From positions 81,001 to 145,000 of the forward strand of contig CAJHZI010000310.1 of assembly GCA_905160935.1 (NCBI GenBank): a DNA stretch of 64,000 nt, in the 5' to 3' direction. The notes under the pieces were generated by a model that was not told the DNA's origin, did no database searches, and saw nothing but the letters and a program-made list of their open reading frames with translations. Source of the stretch: Enchytraeus crypticus. Its lineage: Eukaryota > Annelida > Clitellata > Enchytraeida > Enchytraeidae. Below are positions 1 to 10,267 of this stretch, in pieces. How positions within the stretch are numbered: the stretch's first letter is position 1; each line of letters starts with the position of its first letter. The translations under genes and the position numbers were made by a program.

Positions 1-109
1 TTATAAATGATTTAAGGATCCACTCGCTTGTGGACTTAAAGAGGAAAACGGAAGATAGAAAAGAGTGGAGGCGTTATATACCTTGGACCTGCCAGTAGCC
101 AGTGTATTG
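1..109 (+). repeat. Family A LINE 3' end
   Basis: This matches the C-terminal codons of a LINE reverse transcriptase seen many times in the window (like the words KAEDREEWRRY) and ends in the CTGCCAGTAG hairpin region. The left side is cut by the window edge. It is followed by TATTG and ATT microsatellite DNA to about 215. Confidence 0.7.
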
Positions 110-293
110 TATTTTAATGTATTGTATCGTTGGTTTTGTATTGTATTGCATTGTATAGTATTATTATTATTATTGTCATTATTATTATTATTACTATTAT
201 TTCTATTATTATTATAATTGACTACAACTACAATTGAGAAGCTGAGAGTAACGTTACGCATGGAAAGACAGCATCTAATGACAGATTCCAGTC

Positions 294-352
<59 letters not shown>

Positions 353-424
353 ATTTATATATATATATATATATATATAGATATATAGATATAGTCCCAT
401 ATATATATATATATATATAGATAT
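110..424. repeat. ATT/TATTG and (TA)n microsatellites
   Basis: TATTG pentamers, then an ATT run (about 158-215), unique sequence to 297, then (TA)n tracts to about 420 with a CCCATATATA motif repeated. No gene is seen. Confidence 0.9.
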
Positions 425-651
425 AGGATTTCTAGGACCTAACCGTCCCTAACATTAGCCAAAATCAATGCATTGAAAACTGCTAAAAATAAAATGAGGA
501 TGATGAACCCAGCAGCACCACATAAAAATCTGCCACTGCAGTATAGTGCGCGGTTCATTCAAGCGTATCAAAACACTACGGAAAGAACTCCTGAAGGTGA
601 GATATTCCAGGGAGACGTGTGTATCTGAATTACGCCATATTGTGGTGTATT
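425..651 (+). repeat. Dispersed repeat D, copy 1
   Basis: This segment recurs at 983-1240 with high similarity. Shared stretches include ATTCCAGGGAGACGTGTGTA and AAAATAAAATGAGGATGA. The copy runs into a TGTAT/ATTGT pentamer microsatellite at 640-770. No coding capacity is recognised. Confidence 0.75.
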
Positions 652-777
652 GTACTGTACTGTATGGTATTGTATTGTATTGAATTGCATTGCATTGCAT
701 TGTATTATATTGTATTGATTTCTATTGTATTGTATTGGATTGTATTGTTTTACATTGTGTTGTATTGTTCACTGTGT

Positions 778-858
778 CCAAAGCGAAGTAAGTATCGAGA
801 AAGCCCAGGATTTGAACCCGCCACCTACTGATCCGCGGTCGAGTATCTTAACGACTTG
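778..858 (-). repeat. S1 tRNA-derived SINE fragment
   Basis: Reverse-complement copy of the tRNA-like part of S1. It carries the B-box region GGATTTGAACC and the block GATCCGCGGTCGAGTATC. The 3' domain is missing, so it is partial. Confidence 0.75.
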
Positions 859-982
859 AATGAATAAAAGGGATAAGGATTTGACATTTTCATAAAAAAC
901 ATACCGAAGTCAAATATATACAAAGATCATAACCAGGTATGAGAGAGTTATTTATTCAGAAATATGTATTTTTTATTGATTT

Positions 983-1240
983 AGGATTTATCCCTAGAAT
1001 ATACCCTCGCTCGGGTATCTACCCTCCCTCCCCGTCTATAACATTAGCAAAAATTAATACGATGAAAGCATGTAAAAATAAAATGAGGATGAAGAACCCT
1101 GAAGCACCTCATAAAGATCTGCCACTGCAATATAATGCGTGGTTCATTTAAGCGTATCTAAACATTACGGAATAAAATACTGAAGTTGAGATATTCCAGG
1201 GAGACGTGTGTATCTGAATTACGAAATATTGTGGTGTATT
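983..1240 (+). repeat. Dispersed repeat D, copy 2
   Basis: Second copy of the segment at 425-651. It ends in GTGGTGTATT and passes directly into a fragment of an SH2-coding exon, so the repeat boundary coincides with the start of the exon fragment. Confidence 0.75.
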
Positions 1241-1246
1241 TACGGA

Positions 1247-1333
1247 TTTAGCGGATCCACGCAGATCTTGCCTAGTCTTGTACAAAGTCCTTCAGCATCC
1301 TTCCTGTAATGCTCCACCAGCTCAGAGATAGTC
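1247..1333 (-). pseudogene. Partial CSK-like SH2 exon copy
   Basis: Read on the minus strand this gives [18 protein letters not shown] followed by GKIC. It is the C-terminal third of an SH2 domain and nearly the same as the end of the exon at 3227-3618. The match begins at the codons T-I-S, exactly where the 3' domain of an S1 SINE abuts, and runs out at a TAA near 1240. Only about 28 codons are present, so this is a fragment and not a functional domain. It could be a duplicated exon remnant, a retro-transduced piece, or an alternative exon with donor GTAAAT near 1243. The first two seem more likely because the upstream SH2 half is absent. Confidence 0.7.
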
Positions 1334-1392
1334 ACTGATATCGCTTTTCGAGAGAGGAAACTGACGGTAGCATTAGCTTTACCGGATTTACA
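1331..1392 (+). repeat. S1 SINE 3' domain, 5'-truncated
   Basis: Begins at GTCACTGATATCGC and continues through GAGGAAACTGACG to CATTAGCTTTACC, the standard S1 3' end. The tRNA-like head is missing and is replaced by the SH2 fragment. Confidence 0.8.
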
Positions 1393-1642
1393 GGAACCAT
1401 CTAGCTTTTCTATTAGATCACATAAACGCCAGTCTATTCAAATAGATCTAAGCACTTAGGTCTATTACTTGAGGCAATTACCACAAGGTTCAAGACATAC
1501 AAAGCTATACATTGAACAATAATCATTGGCACTGCAGTACAATTGACCTATGAGAGTCCGTATATAAAAATAAAATAAAATTTTTATATAAGCAAAATTA
1601 ACTCACACACACACACTCACACACACAGACATATATATAGGC

Positions 1643-1690
<48 letters not shown>

Positions 1691-1778
1691 TTATATATTT
1701 ATATATATATATGCAGATATATATATATACACATATATACACATACACATACAAATATATATGTCTATATATATATAG

Positions 1779-1853
<75 letters not shown>

Positions 1854-1906
1854 CACAGACATATATAAATATATATATATATATAGACATATAAATATAA
1901 ATATGC

Positions 1907-1980
<74 letters not shown>

Positions 1981-2040
1981 GCATACATATATATATATAT
2001 ATATACATATATATATGTACATAGTAGTATTAGTTACTAT
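1393..2040. repeat. Unique spacer, then CA and long TA tracts
   Basis: 1393-1600 shows nothing recognisable. 1603-1672 holds (CA)n and 1675-2030 an interrupted (TA)n array. Open frames across the array are low-complexity artefacts. Confidence 0.9.
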
Positions 2041-2284
2041 GTTTAATGACATTAGCATCAAAATACAAACTGTTAATTGGCGCATTATTATGAGTTGTTG
2101 TCTGTGTATGTTTGCTTATGATTGTGGGCTGTCAACTAGATAGGATTTATTTATCCTCTTTGATGACCCTTTTATATGTGTAATTTGTATTTCATGCCTT
2201 GATGATAATGTCATATACATGCATATACACGTATATGCATGTATATTTGGGTAAACAGGATTGTGTCCTCAGGGAATGACGCCC
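2041..2284. other. Spacer without recognised features
   Basis: AT-rich unique sequence with short CATATAC repeats near 2210-2250. No splice-bounded open frame or retroposon is visible. Confidence 0.6.
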
Positions 2285-2445
2285 CTGTCCAGTAAATGGA
2301 GAATCCCCCAAGAATAATGGTATATCAAAATGAATGTTAAAGATGATTTACAGTTCCACTCATATGTGGACATGAAGAGGAAACGAAGATAGAGATGAAT
2401 GGAGGTGTTATATACCATGGAACTGCAAATGGGCAGTGCACTAAG
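2285..2445 (+). repeat. Family A 3' end
   Basis: Has the A landmarks: CACTCATATGTGGACATGAA, the GGAGGTGTTATATACCATGG end of the RT frame, and a terminal GGGCAGTGCACTAAGAT. The terminus passes straight into TA-rich microsatellite. Confidence 0.85.
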
Positions 2446-2477
2446 ATACATGTATAATGTATATATACCTACAGTGT

Positions 2478-2525
<48 letters not shown>

Positions 2526-2597
2526 TGTATATATATATACATATATATATGCACATATATGCACATAGTATTTATATACATATAATGCTATATATAT
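2446..2597. repeat. (TA)n microsatellite between two A ends
   Basis: Alternating TA/CA tract lying between two family A termini that face each other head to head (2445 plus, 2598 minus). Confidence 0.9.
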
Positions 2598-2890
2598 ATA
2601 TCTTAGTGTACTGCCTACTGGCAGGTCCATTGTACATAACGCATCCACTCTTCTCTGTCTTCCGCCTTCCTCTTCATTTCCACATATGAGTGGGTCTTTA
2701 AATCATCCAACATACTTAATCACGGCCTGCCCCTGCCTCTTTTTCCTTCCATTCTACCTTCTATGATCTCTTTTAATAGACCTTCCCCCCTTAGAATGTG
2801 TCCTATCCATCTCTTCTTCCTATTTCTCAATACATTTATCAACTGTCTATCTGTGCCAACTCTCTCCAGAAGAGTTAGTAGTGCATTAAG
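2598..2890 (-). repeat. Family A LINE fragment with RT C-terminus
   Basis: Read on the minus strand it gives RKKRWIGHILRGEGLLKE, then GKRGRGRP and a DDLKTHSYVEMKRKAEDREE-type end. This is the standard C-terminal tail of a LINE reverse transcriptase. An in-frame stop follows GRP, so the copy is dead. The 3' end carries the CTGCCAGTAGGCAG hairpin, with the stop codon inside it. Confidence 0.85.
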
Positions 2891-2899
2891 AGTGCATTA

Positions 2900-2908
2900 A
2901 GAGTGCAT

Positions 2909-2942
<34 letters not shown>

Positions 2943-2943
2943 G

Positions 2944-2997
<54 letters not shown>

Positions 2998-3000
2998 CAC
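2900..3000. repeat. (CA)n/(TA)n/(TG)n compound microsatellite
   Basis: CA repeats, a TA core and TG repeats form an inverted, self-complementary compound tract. Confidence 0.9.
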
Positions 3001-3054
3001 ATGAATTTACATTGTCTCTCTCTTAATTCACTACTTACTCGCTGATTCATGGTG

Positions 3055-3099
3055 TTTAGCGCCTCCACTCTTCTCTATCTTCCGCTTTCCTGTTCATTA
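3055..3099 (-). repeat. Family A short fragment
   Basis: Matches the GCCTCCACTCTTCTCTATCT part of family A in reverse orientation. It lacks the terminal hairpin. Confidence 0.65.
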
Positions 3100-3133
3100 C
3101 AATGTATTATGATATATAATGTAGGCCTATAGA

Positions 3134-3134
3134 C

Positions 3135-3190
<56 letters not shown>

Positions 3191-3208
3191 TGTATATATA
3201 TATATATA
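3134..3208. repeat. (TA)n microsatellite
   Basis: Nearly pure TA tract just downstream (minus sense) of the SH2 exon. Confidence 0.95.
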
Positions 3209-3226
3209 TAAATGTACCGTTTACAT

Positions 3227-3618
3227 TTAGATAGGTCTATTCATGTATATATTTTCGCCGCGTAGAGGATTCGGGCAGATTTTGCGCAGGCTTGTACAAA
3301 GTCCATCCGCATCTTTCCTGTAATGTTCCACCAGCTCAGAGAGAGTGTAGAAGAGCACCTCTTCGTCAATCGTCAACTGGTTCCCTTTCTGGCAAATGTG
3401 ATAATGCTCAACTTTACCAGCGAAGCACACGCAGACAGTAAAGTCCCCGGGGTAGCGTACACTTTCTCTGACGAGAAAGAGCCCGTCTTCTGGAGGTTGT
3501 AGTCTGTTTTCTGACGTAGCTCGGCTTATCTTACCGTGATACCAGGGCTTGCTGCTGATCTGAGGTGATGATATTTGTTTGTAGCTAATCCCAGTGACTT
3601 CGTGTGCCAAACTTTTAC
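3227..3618 (-). CDS. CSK-like SH2 domain exon
   Basis: The exon encodes a complete SH2 domain. It starts PWYHGKI, has the phosphotyrosine-binding FLVRES motif, then GDFTVCV, the GKVEHYHI strand and [13 protein letters not shown]. The order and wording fit the C-terminal Src kinase (CSK/MATK) family, in which SH2 follows SH3 and precedes the kinase domain in a cytosolic regulator of Src kinases. On the minus strand a good acceptor (TGTTTTCCAG) precedes the exon at 3619-3620, and the frame stays open through it with a 2-nt leading phase. The frame runs past the domain and stops at 3227. No convincing GT donor lies between the domain end and that stop, so this is either a terminal exon, an exon that lost its donor, or a retrocopy. 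Neither an SH3 nor a kinase exon is visible in the window. The family call is strong; function as an intact gene is uncertain. Confidence 0.8.
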
Positions 3619-3935
3619 CTGGAAAACATCAGAGCTAGAGTCTTGTAAGTGATATGAGTTCACTACTTCTGGTCTAACCTGACACTCGATGGTTATTTTT
3701 TACTTGTACATTTATGTACGATATAGACATAAATTGTTATCTTTTAGTGAGTTATCCTTTAAATAGATATATTTATTATATGATCATAAATTATAAATTA
3801 TACAAAAAAATATATTATATTTTAATATAAAGTTATATATTATTCTGCTATGTTGCAAAAAATTTATACTATTGGAAAATTCTCAAATAGGGAGATTGTC
3901 GGATGAATGATATGATGTAGGACAGAAAGAATTTG
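3619..3935. other. AT-rich spacer upstream of SH2 exon
   Basis: Probably intron on the minus strand, since it carries the acceptor and pyrimidine tract for the SH2 exon. Nothing else is recognised. Confidence 0.5.
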
Positions 3936-3939
3936 AGTC

Positions 3940-4008
3940 AGTCTATTCGTATCCCCACCCTGGATAAACTGGGATTCAAGGGAAGATGATGATGATGATG
4001 ATGATGAT
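3940..4008 (+). repeat. Family G 3' end with (GAT)n tail
   Basis: Contains CTATTCGTATCCCCACCCTG and an AAACTGGGATTCAAGGGAAG end followed by GATGATGAT. Similar ends occur at 28195, 33472 (minus) and 37172, each followed by a trinucleotide run or GAT/CTGATG. Confidence 0.7.
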
Positions 4009-4177
4009 ATATATTGTTAGCCTATATTACATATAGATCTATATCTTATAGATTTGCCAGCATTTATAATTCTGTTCATTCCTAGAATTGAAATCCACAC
4101 CTTTGGCGCTAGCACAGGCTGTGAACAATCAGCCTGAGTCACTGAGCTATTTCACAACTCTCATTTAATTTGTTTGG

Positions 4178-4316
4178 TAAAGCTGGTGAAGCTATGATTA
4201 ACGTTAGTTTTCCACTCGAAAGCGATGACAGTGACGGGCGAGCCCAGGATTTGAACCTCGCACATACTGATCCGCGGTCGAGTGTCTTGCCGCCTTCGCC
4301 AATGGCTGCAGCCATT
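4178..4316 (-). repeat. S1 tRNA-derived SINE
   Basis: Nearly full reverse copy: 3' domain (AACGTTAGTTTTCCACTCGA), B box as GGATTTGAACC, then GATCCGCGGTCGAGT and the A-box end near GCCAATGGCTGCAGCC. Confidence 0.85.
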
Positions 4317-4588
4317 AGTGCAGTTAGTTATGGCATTTTAATGGGCTTAGTGAAATAATGATTTCATATTATTAAGAGACAATTGTAATTGTTGAAAGAT
4401 AAAATATTTGTCTTCACATTTGAAGTTTAAATGAAACATTTCTTCACTAGAATGTCGGAAAATGTTATGCAATTATTTTTAGTTTTTTAATATTTATTAA
4501 GGCTCTGCTATTTAAGTGATTCTTCGCTATTTCTTAATATTCTCAGTGAAGTAGAACTACTCATGCATTTTATGTTTAAAATATTAGG
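4317..4588. other. AT-rich spacer
   Basis: Unique AT-rich DNA with no supported gene. It leads into the 32-bp array. Confidence 0.6.
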
Positions 4589-5583
4589 AAAATCAATAAA
4601 ATTATGTTTAAACTATTAAGAAAATCAATAAAATTATACTTAAACTATTAGGAAAATCAATAAAATTATGTTTAAACTATTAGGAAAATCAATAAAATTA
4701 TGTTTAAACTATTAGGAAAATCAATAAAATTATATTTAAACTATTAGGAAAATCAATAAAATTATGTTTAAACTATTAGGAAAATCAATAAAATTATGTT
4801 TAAACTATTAGGAAAATCAATAAAATTATGTTTAAACTATTAGGAAAATCAATAAAATTATGTTTAAACTATTAGGAAAATCAATAAAATTATGTTTAAA
4901 CTATTAGGAAAATCAATAAAATTATGTTTAAACTATTAGGAAAATCAATAAAATTATGTTTAAACTATTAGGAAAATCAATAAAATTATGTTTAAACTAT
5001 TAGGAAAATCAATAAAATTATGTTGAAACTATTAGGAAAATCAATAAAATTATGTTTAAACTATTAGGAAAATCAATAAAATTATGTTTAAACTATTAGG
5101 AAAATCAATAAAATTATGTTTAAACTATTAGGAAAATCAATAAAATTATGTTTAAACTATTAGGAAAATCAATAAAATTATGTTTAAACTATTAAGAAAA
5201 TCAATAAAATTATACTTAAACTATTAGGAAAATCAATAAAATTATGTTTAAACTATTAGGAAAATCAATAAAATTATGTTTAAACTATTAGGAAAATCAA
5301 TAAAATTATACTTAAACTATTAGGAAAATCAATAAAATTATGTTTAAACTATTAGGAAAATCAATAAAATTATGTTTAAACTATTAAGAAAATCAATAAA
5401 ATTATACTTAAACTATTAGGAAAATCAATAAAATTATGTTTAAACTATTAGGAAAATCAATAAAATTTTGTTTAAACTATTAGGAAAATCAATAAAATTA
5501 TACTTAAACTATTAGGAAAATCAATAAAATTATGTTTAAACTATTAGGAAAATCAAAAAAATCAATAAAATTATGTTTAAACT
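4589..5583. repeat. 32-bp minisatellite, about 31 copies
   Basis: Uninterrupted tandem array. The unit can be written ACTATTAGGAAAATCAATAA plus AAATTATGTTTA. Units are close to identical, with a few recurring variants (TATACTTA for TATGTTTA; TTAAGAAAA for TTAGGAAAA) spread through the array. It encodes nothing and has no spacers. Confidence 0.97.
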
Positions 5584-5668
5584 ATAAGGAAATGACTCAA
5601 ACTTACCAGCTGCGGAATTTCTATTCGAAATTATACTGTAAAAATTTGGAACGGCCTTAAAGGGTCGT

Positions 5669-5898
5669 TTATTGTCTGACATTTTGTAAACCTGCGGAGA
5701 CGTATGTCTTATTAGAACCAGTCAGGGTGAAAAATGCTGTATGACTTCTGTTATCTAAGAACTTCCTGATCTTAACACAGATACCGGCTGAGTGGCCAAC
5801 CTTTGCAAAAGCTTGCGTGTAAATTAAATTCAACCTACAGACCTGCCATTGAGAAATTCTTGTTTGATAAAGGAACCCCCATTGCGAAATAAATGGCG
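5669..5898 (-). other. Unassigned open frame, possible exon
   Basis: The minus-strand frame is open for over 80 codons and ends in LQNVRQ-stop. Inside it an acceptor-like site (TTCTCAATGGCAG, near 5838) precedes VCRLNLIYTQAF and AGICVKIRKFLDN. Composition is less AT-rich than its surroundings, but no domain is recognised. It may be a real terminal exon, part of an old transposon, or chance. Confidence 0.25.
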
Positions 5899-5929
5899 TA
5901 AACTGGCAATTGGCTACTGGTATTCTCAT

Positions 5930-5934
<5 letters not shown>

Positions 5935-5994
<60 letters not shown>
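5935..5994. repeat. (TA)n microsatellite
   Basis: Pure TA tract. Confidence 0.97.
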
Positions 5995-5996
<2 letters not shown>

Positions 5997-6024
5997 AGAT
6001 TCTGAAATACTACTTCCTGGGCTC

Positions 6025-6445
6025 CATTAAACGGCTATCTATCTATCTGCCTGTAGCTATCTCTACCATTAGCTACCTGTAGCTACCATTAGCTAGCCTT
6101 AGTTACCATTAGGTACCATCTACCATTAACTATCCTTAGTTACCATTAGCTACCTATAGCTACCATTAGCTATCTTTAGTTACCATTAACTACCTGTAGC
6201 TACCATTAGCTAACTGTAGCTACCATTAGCTATCCTTAGTTACCATTAACTACCATTCGCTACCATTATCTATCATTAGCTACCTGTAGCTACCATTAGC
6301 TACCTGTAGCAACCATTCGCTACCATTCGCTACCATTAGCTATCCTTAGTTACCATTAGCTACCTGTAGCTACCATTAGCTACCTGTAGCAGCTACCTGT
6401 AGTTACCTCTACAATTAGCTAGCATTAGCTACCTGTAGCTAATGT
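6025..6445. repeat. TACCATTAGC / TACCTGTAGC minisatellite
   Basis: Degenerate array alternating the decamers TACCATTAGC and TACCTGTAGC (20-bp higher unit) with variants such as TATCCTTAGT. The 10-bp sub-periodicity is clear throughout. Confidence 0.9.
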
Positions 6446-6599
6446 TTGTAGCTAACAGAATAAAAGCAGTAGTGTTGAGTGTGCAGAATGAACTGCCTTG
6501 ATATCACTACGTTGCACAGTATGCACAAAACTTCAGCAATGATTTTGCTTTACAAGAATATTTAACTAGCTAATTATAACAGGAAGATAAACACGTTAA

Positions 6600-7390
6600 A
6601 TTTCAATATCTACAAAATGATCTAAATGCTATTCACTAATGGGCTACCAACTGGCAAATGGATCTAGCCGCTAATAAATGTCATCTAATCTCGTTTGCAA
6701 TTCTAAAGAACAGATCATCGACTACACATACTCTATAAATGATGTAATACTTCCAAAAGTAAATGATGATATTGATCTCGGGGTTTTGTTTACCCAAAAC
6801 CTATCCTTTCGGGCCACATCAAAAACATATGTAATAAAGCGAAGTGTAAATCATCTATTATCCTAAACTGTTTTAAATTCAGAAACAAAGATCTACTTTT
6901 TAAAGCATTCACTATTTTCCTTAGGCCGACCCTCCAATATTGCACAAACATTTGGAACCTATACTGTAAATCAGATATTGATTTTATAGAGATATTACAA
7001 AAGCGTTTACCAAACGTTTAAACGGCTAAGCGACTTAACCTAGCCACAGAAACTAAGAGTTCTTGGCTCTGAGCCTCTTGAACTGCGTAGACTAAAAGTG
7101 GATTTAAACTCATACTTCAAAATTGTAAATAACCTTGTTGCTCTACCGGCAGATGAATTCTTTCTGCAAAATCAGGAGTTACTCGTAATAATGGGGCCTC
7201 AATCTACGTTAATCCTTTTAGAATTAACAAAGATGGATATACATGCATATTTATAAATCGATTTATTAATGCTTGGAATGTGTTACCAAATCATATTATT
7301 GAGGAGGTATTAGTTAACCACTTTCAATCTGGCTTATACCTAGTTAACTTCAGAAATTTTATGAGAAATCTGTTTTATGATATTTAATTA
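6600..7390 (+). pseudogene. Decayed non-LTR retrotransposon RT (3' half)
   Basis: Three plus-strand frames give pieces typical of Jockey/CR1-type reverse transcriptase C-terminal parts. In order they are an NWQMDLAANKCHL-like thumb entry, INDVILPKVNDDIDLGVLFT with LSFR, FLRPTLQYCTNIWNLY, LRRLKVDLNSYFKIVNNL and finally INAWNVLPNHIIEEVLVNHF before a stop near 7385. Multiple frameshifts and stops break it. The FADD catalytic block is not present, so the copy is 5'-truncated. The AT-rich sequence to about 7690 is probably its 3' UTR. Confidence 0.75.
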
Positions 7391-7849
7391 AAACGCGCAT
7401 ATTGTTCTATTTTGTCATTTTATCTCACCACTCTACTTTAGATTCTCTATATATATTTTCCTGTATGCCGCTGTTGTAAACTATTTTTTATTTTTACCTT
7501 ACTGTTTCCTACTTTTAAATGAAAAATTGTAATCCTTATTGGTAATTTTACTTTCAATTAACTGCGGAATATTTAAGTGCTAATCTTTCAGCCTTTATTA
7601 CCGGCTCACACATGCATGCAATTTTGTGGTGTGCCTTTTCGTCTGTGTCTGATTTAATTCCCTGTATGTTGTGAAAGATTAATTTAATTAAATTAAGCTA
7701 ATTATAACAGGAAGAAAAACACATTAACTTTAAATATCTGACTCAAATACAAGCCTATAACTTAATATTATCTCAGTGTGGAGGCGGTACAGTATCTACA
7801 GTAAGAGTCAGAATAGAAACTATAGATAGTTAAATAGATGTGACGCGAA
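7391..7849. other. LINE 3' UTR and spacer
   Basis: AT-rich and non-coding. GCTAATTATAACAGGAAGA at about 7697 repeats a block found at about 6571 just before the LINE remnant, so the flank is partly duplicated. Confidence 0.5.
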
Positions 7850-7990
7850 ATAGAAAGAAAAGCTGGATAGGACATATCATAAGGAGTGATGGTTTGCTAA
7901 AGGACGTACTAAAAGAAAGAATGAACGGGGAAATAAGTTAGAGGAAGACCGAGACACGGGATGCTGGATGATCTGATAACAAGAATTATC
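7850..7990 (+). repeat. Family A relative, RT C-terminal fragment
   Basis: Translates as RKKSWIGHIIRSDGLLKDVL followed by KERMNGE and an in-frame stop. It is a diverged member of the same LINE tail as family A. Confidence 0.7.
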
Positions 7991-7994
7991 TTAA

Positions 7995-8215
7995 TAGCTT
8001 AGGGGTAACGTCATGAAGTTTTAAATGACAGATACTGAGGTGAATTGAACCCTCGTTGGTTCAAATCCCAGCCGCGCTGATGTGAAAGTAAAATCTCGGA
8101 CATTCACTGGACTGGTTACAGGGAAAATGGAATAAATTGCCTAACGGTTAAAACATGTGAAATAAAAAGGATAGATATCAATATAGTTGATCATTTCACT
8201 ATAATGCTTGTTTAC
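7995..8215 (+). repeat. S3 tRNA-derived SINE
   Basis: Carries CGTCATGAAGTTTTAAATGA, the B-box region GGTTCAAATCCCAGCC, then CGGACATTCACTGGACTGG and GTTGATCATTTCACTATAAT. The 5' A-box end is degraded. Confidence 0.85.
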
Positions 8216-8235
8216 TTTTTAAAAAACAAATTCAT

Positions 8236-8315
8236 ATGCAGAGATGAACAGGAAGGCTGAGGATAGAATTTGTTAGGAGAGTTGTAGATCATGGACCTGC
8301 CGTTAGGTAGATTAC
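8236..8315 (+). repeat. Family A 3' end
   Basis: Short A end (ATGGACCTGCCGTTAGGTAG) whose terminus TTACTAGAAGAAG runs directly into the large GAA array. Confidence 0.7.
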
Positions 8316-8970
8316 TAGAAGAAGAAGAAAAAGAAGAAGAAGAAGAAGAAGAAGAAAAAGAAGATGAAGAAGAACAAGAAGAAGAAGAAGAAGAAGAAGA
8401 AGAAGAAAAAGAAGATGAAGAAGATGAAGAAGATGAAGAAGATGAAGAAGATGAAGAAGATGAAGAAGAACAAGAAGAATAAGAAGAACAAGAAGAACAA
8501 GAAGAACAAGAAGAACAAGAAGAATAAGAAGAACAAGAAGAACAAGAAGAACAAGAAGAACAAGAAGAACAAGAAGAACAAGAAGAACAAGAAGAACAAG
8601 AAGAACAAGAAGAAAGAAGAACAAGAAGAACAAGAAGAACAAGAAGAACAAGAAGAACAAGAAGAACAAGAAGAACAAGAAGAACAAGAAGAACAAGAAG
8701 AACAAGAAGAACAAGAAGAACAAGAAGAACAAGAAGAACAAGAAGAACAACAAGAACAACAAGAACAACAAGAACAACAAAAACAACAAGAACAACAAGA
8801 ACAACAAGAACAACAAGAACAACAAGAACAACAAGAACAACAAGAACAACAAGAACAACAAGAACAACAAGAACAACAAGAACAACAAGAACAACAAGAA
8901 CAACAAGAACAACAAGAACAACAAGAACAACAAGAACAAGAAGAACAAGAACAAGAACAACAAGAAGAAC
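8310..8970. repeat. GAA / GAACAA / ACAACAAGA triplet array
   Basis: About 660 bp of triplet repeats in three blocks: GAA/GAT-rich, then GAAGAACAA, then GAACAACAA. The plus strand carries almost no T. Long frames on both strands (poly-Lys/Asn, poly-Gln/Glu, poly-Leu/Phe) are translation artefacts. Confidence 0.97.
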
Positions 8971-9278
8971 ATTGTCCAGACGGTAAGATGATAATATGTT
9001 ATATTGTGTATTATAATGGAGTCAGAGTTATATCATGGAGAACATCCTCCATCTGTTAGAGTAACGAAGCAGACAGTTCGTAAGCTGGATCTAGTAATAT
9101 CACATGAGGATGGATAATACCAGGATCTCACTGAGAGCCTAGGCTCTATTTATGTCTTCAGTTTGACAGCAAGTAACTCATTACTTCACGTCACCTGCTC
9201 TCTCTGAGAAATAATCGAACCTATCAAACCTAGATATTTATTAACACTATAGAAAATAACGAATTATTTCTTCTACAG
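8971..9278. other. Spacer without recognised features
   Basis: Unique sequence. No gene, SINE or strong splice-bounded frame is seen. Confidence 0.5.
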
Positions 9279-9356
9279 CAATGTCCAATGGCAGGTCCGT
9301 GGCATATTGGCGTATAACTCTTTCAACCAATTCTATCCTCGGCCTTCCTATTTTTT
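9279..9356 (-). repeat. Family A diverged 3' end
   Basis: Reverse copy with CCAATGGCAGGTCCGTGGCA at its terminal end. Confidence 0.65.
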
Positions 9357-9520
9357 TAATTCCATCATCACTAAAAATAGTATGTTAGTATTTAATGTTT
9401 ATTCTATTATTAAACGAAATAATTATTTCTATTTTCGAATTCCATTATCTCCAGGAAATAATTGAATAGTATCATCTCCAGAAATACAGAAATATTAAAA
9501 TATTCTAGAAAAAACAGAAA

Positions 9521-9616
9521 TTTAAAAGAAAATTTTTAAAATTTCTTTTAAATGTTTATTCTATTTGTATTTGTATTTTTCAATGATTTGGTGTTAATGC
9601 TGAAACAAACATACAC

Positions 9617-9661
<45 letters not shown>

Positions 9662-9662
9662 G
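9521..9662 (+). repeat. Repeat E with (CT)n tail
   Basis: CTTTTAAATGTTTATTCTAT and GATTTGGTGTTAATGCTGAA recur at 30515-30600. In both places the block ends in a CT microsatellite. Confidence 0.75.
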
Positions 9663-10267
9663 CTAGGAAATGGTGGAATTCTCTCATGTCAATATATTTG
9701 CCCGGGCTCCGTATACGTAATATACATGGCTCTTCACAAGTATTATGATTGTAACTTAAATATAAATAGGCTAACTTTTTACATACATGTAAATACAAGT
9801 ACATGTACATAACAGCAGTTAGGCAATAAACGTAAACTTTCTGTTAGATTATTTCTGTCCAAAACTTGTCAAGAACGCAACCTAATTAAATGAAAATTCA
9901 TTATGGTATCTATCGCTATTTGTATCACTAGGCATTATCTGCTTCTGTCAATAGTTCACTAGATTTTTTAGCTTCTAAATTTGCCATCAGGTAGATCACA
10001 CGTACAAAATTAGATATCGATGCTTTTACTCTAAAAAATCTTACTGGCAATTACAACTTATCCCATTCCTCTTTTAAACGTTATTCTGAGCTTAACTTCA
10101 AGTCATTTCTTTGGGTAACAACTCGTTAAATCAAGCGTCGCCTCTCAACCTGACAGACGTTCAACTGTTCCAGAAATTAACTGTCAATCTCAGGCACATA
10201 GCGCTCGCATGGTCTCCTGACTGAAGGAGTAATTAGAGAAAGCGATGAGTTCCTTGACCTTCTTCTT
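9663..10267. other. Spacer without recognised features
   Basis: Unique, moderately AT-rich. No supported gene. Confidence 0.5.

Noticed and set aside
1691..2085. Ile/Tyr-rich proteins
   Set aside because: Translations of (TA)n on both strands. The same holds for similar frames at 2269-2689, 17000-17200, 25202-25487 and 28450-28776.
3227..3610. Start codon at 3610 as a true N-terminus
   Set aside because: The codon there is TTG, and a splice acceptor lies 8 bp upstream with the frame open; this is an internal exon edge, not a translation start.
4178..4316. Functional tRNA gene
   Set aside because: Pol III boxes are present, but no cloverleaf with a paired acceptor stem can be drawn, and the same sequence recurs about 25 times with a non-tRNA 3' domain. 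It is a SINE. The S3 copies were rejected as tRNA genes for similar reasons.
4589..5583. CRISPR array of 32-bp repeats
   Set aside because: Units are directly joined with no spacers, and the window is animal nuclear DNA. It is a minisatellite.
8289..9059. Long poly-Leu/Phe, poly-Lys/Asn and Gln/Glu-rich proteins
   Set aside because: Open frames exist on both strands and in several phases only because of the triplet array; no non-repeat coding sequence is attached.
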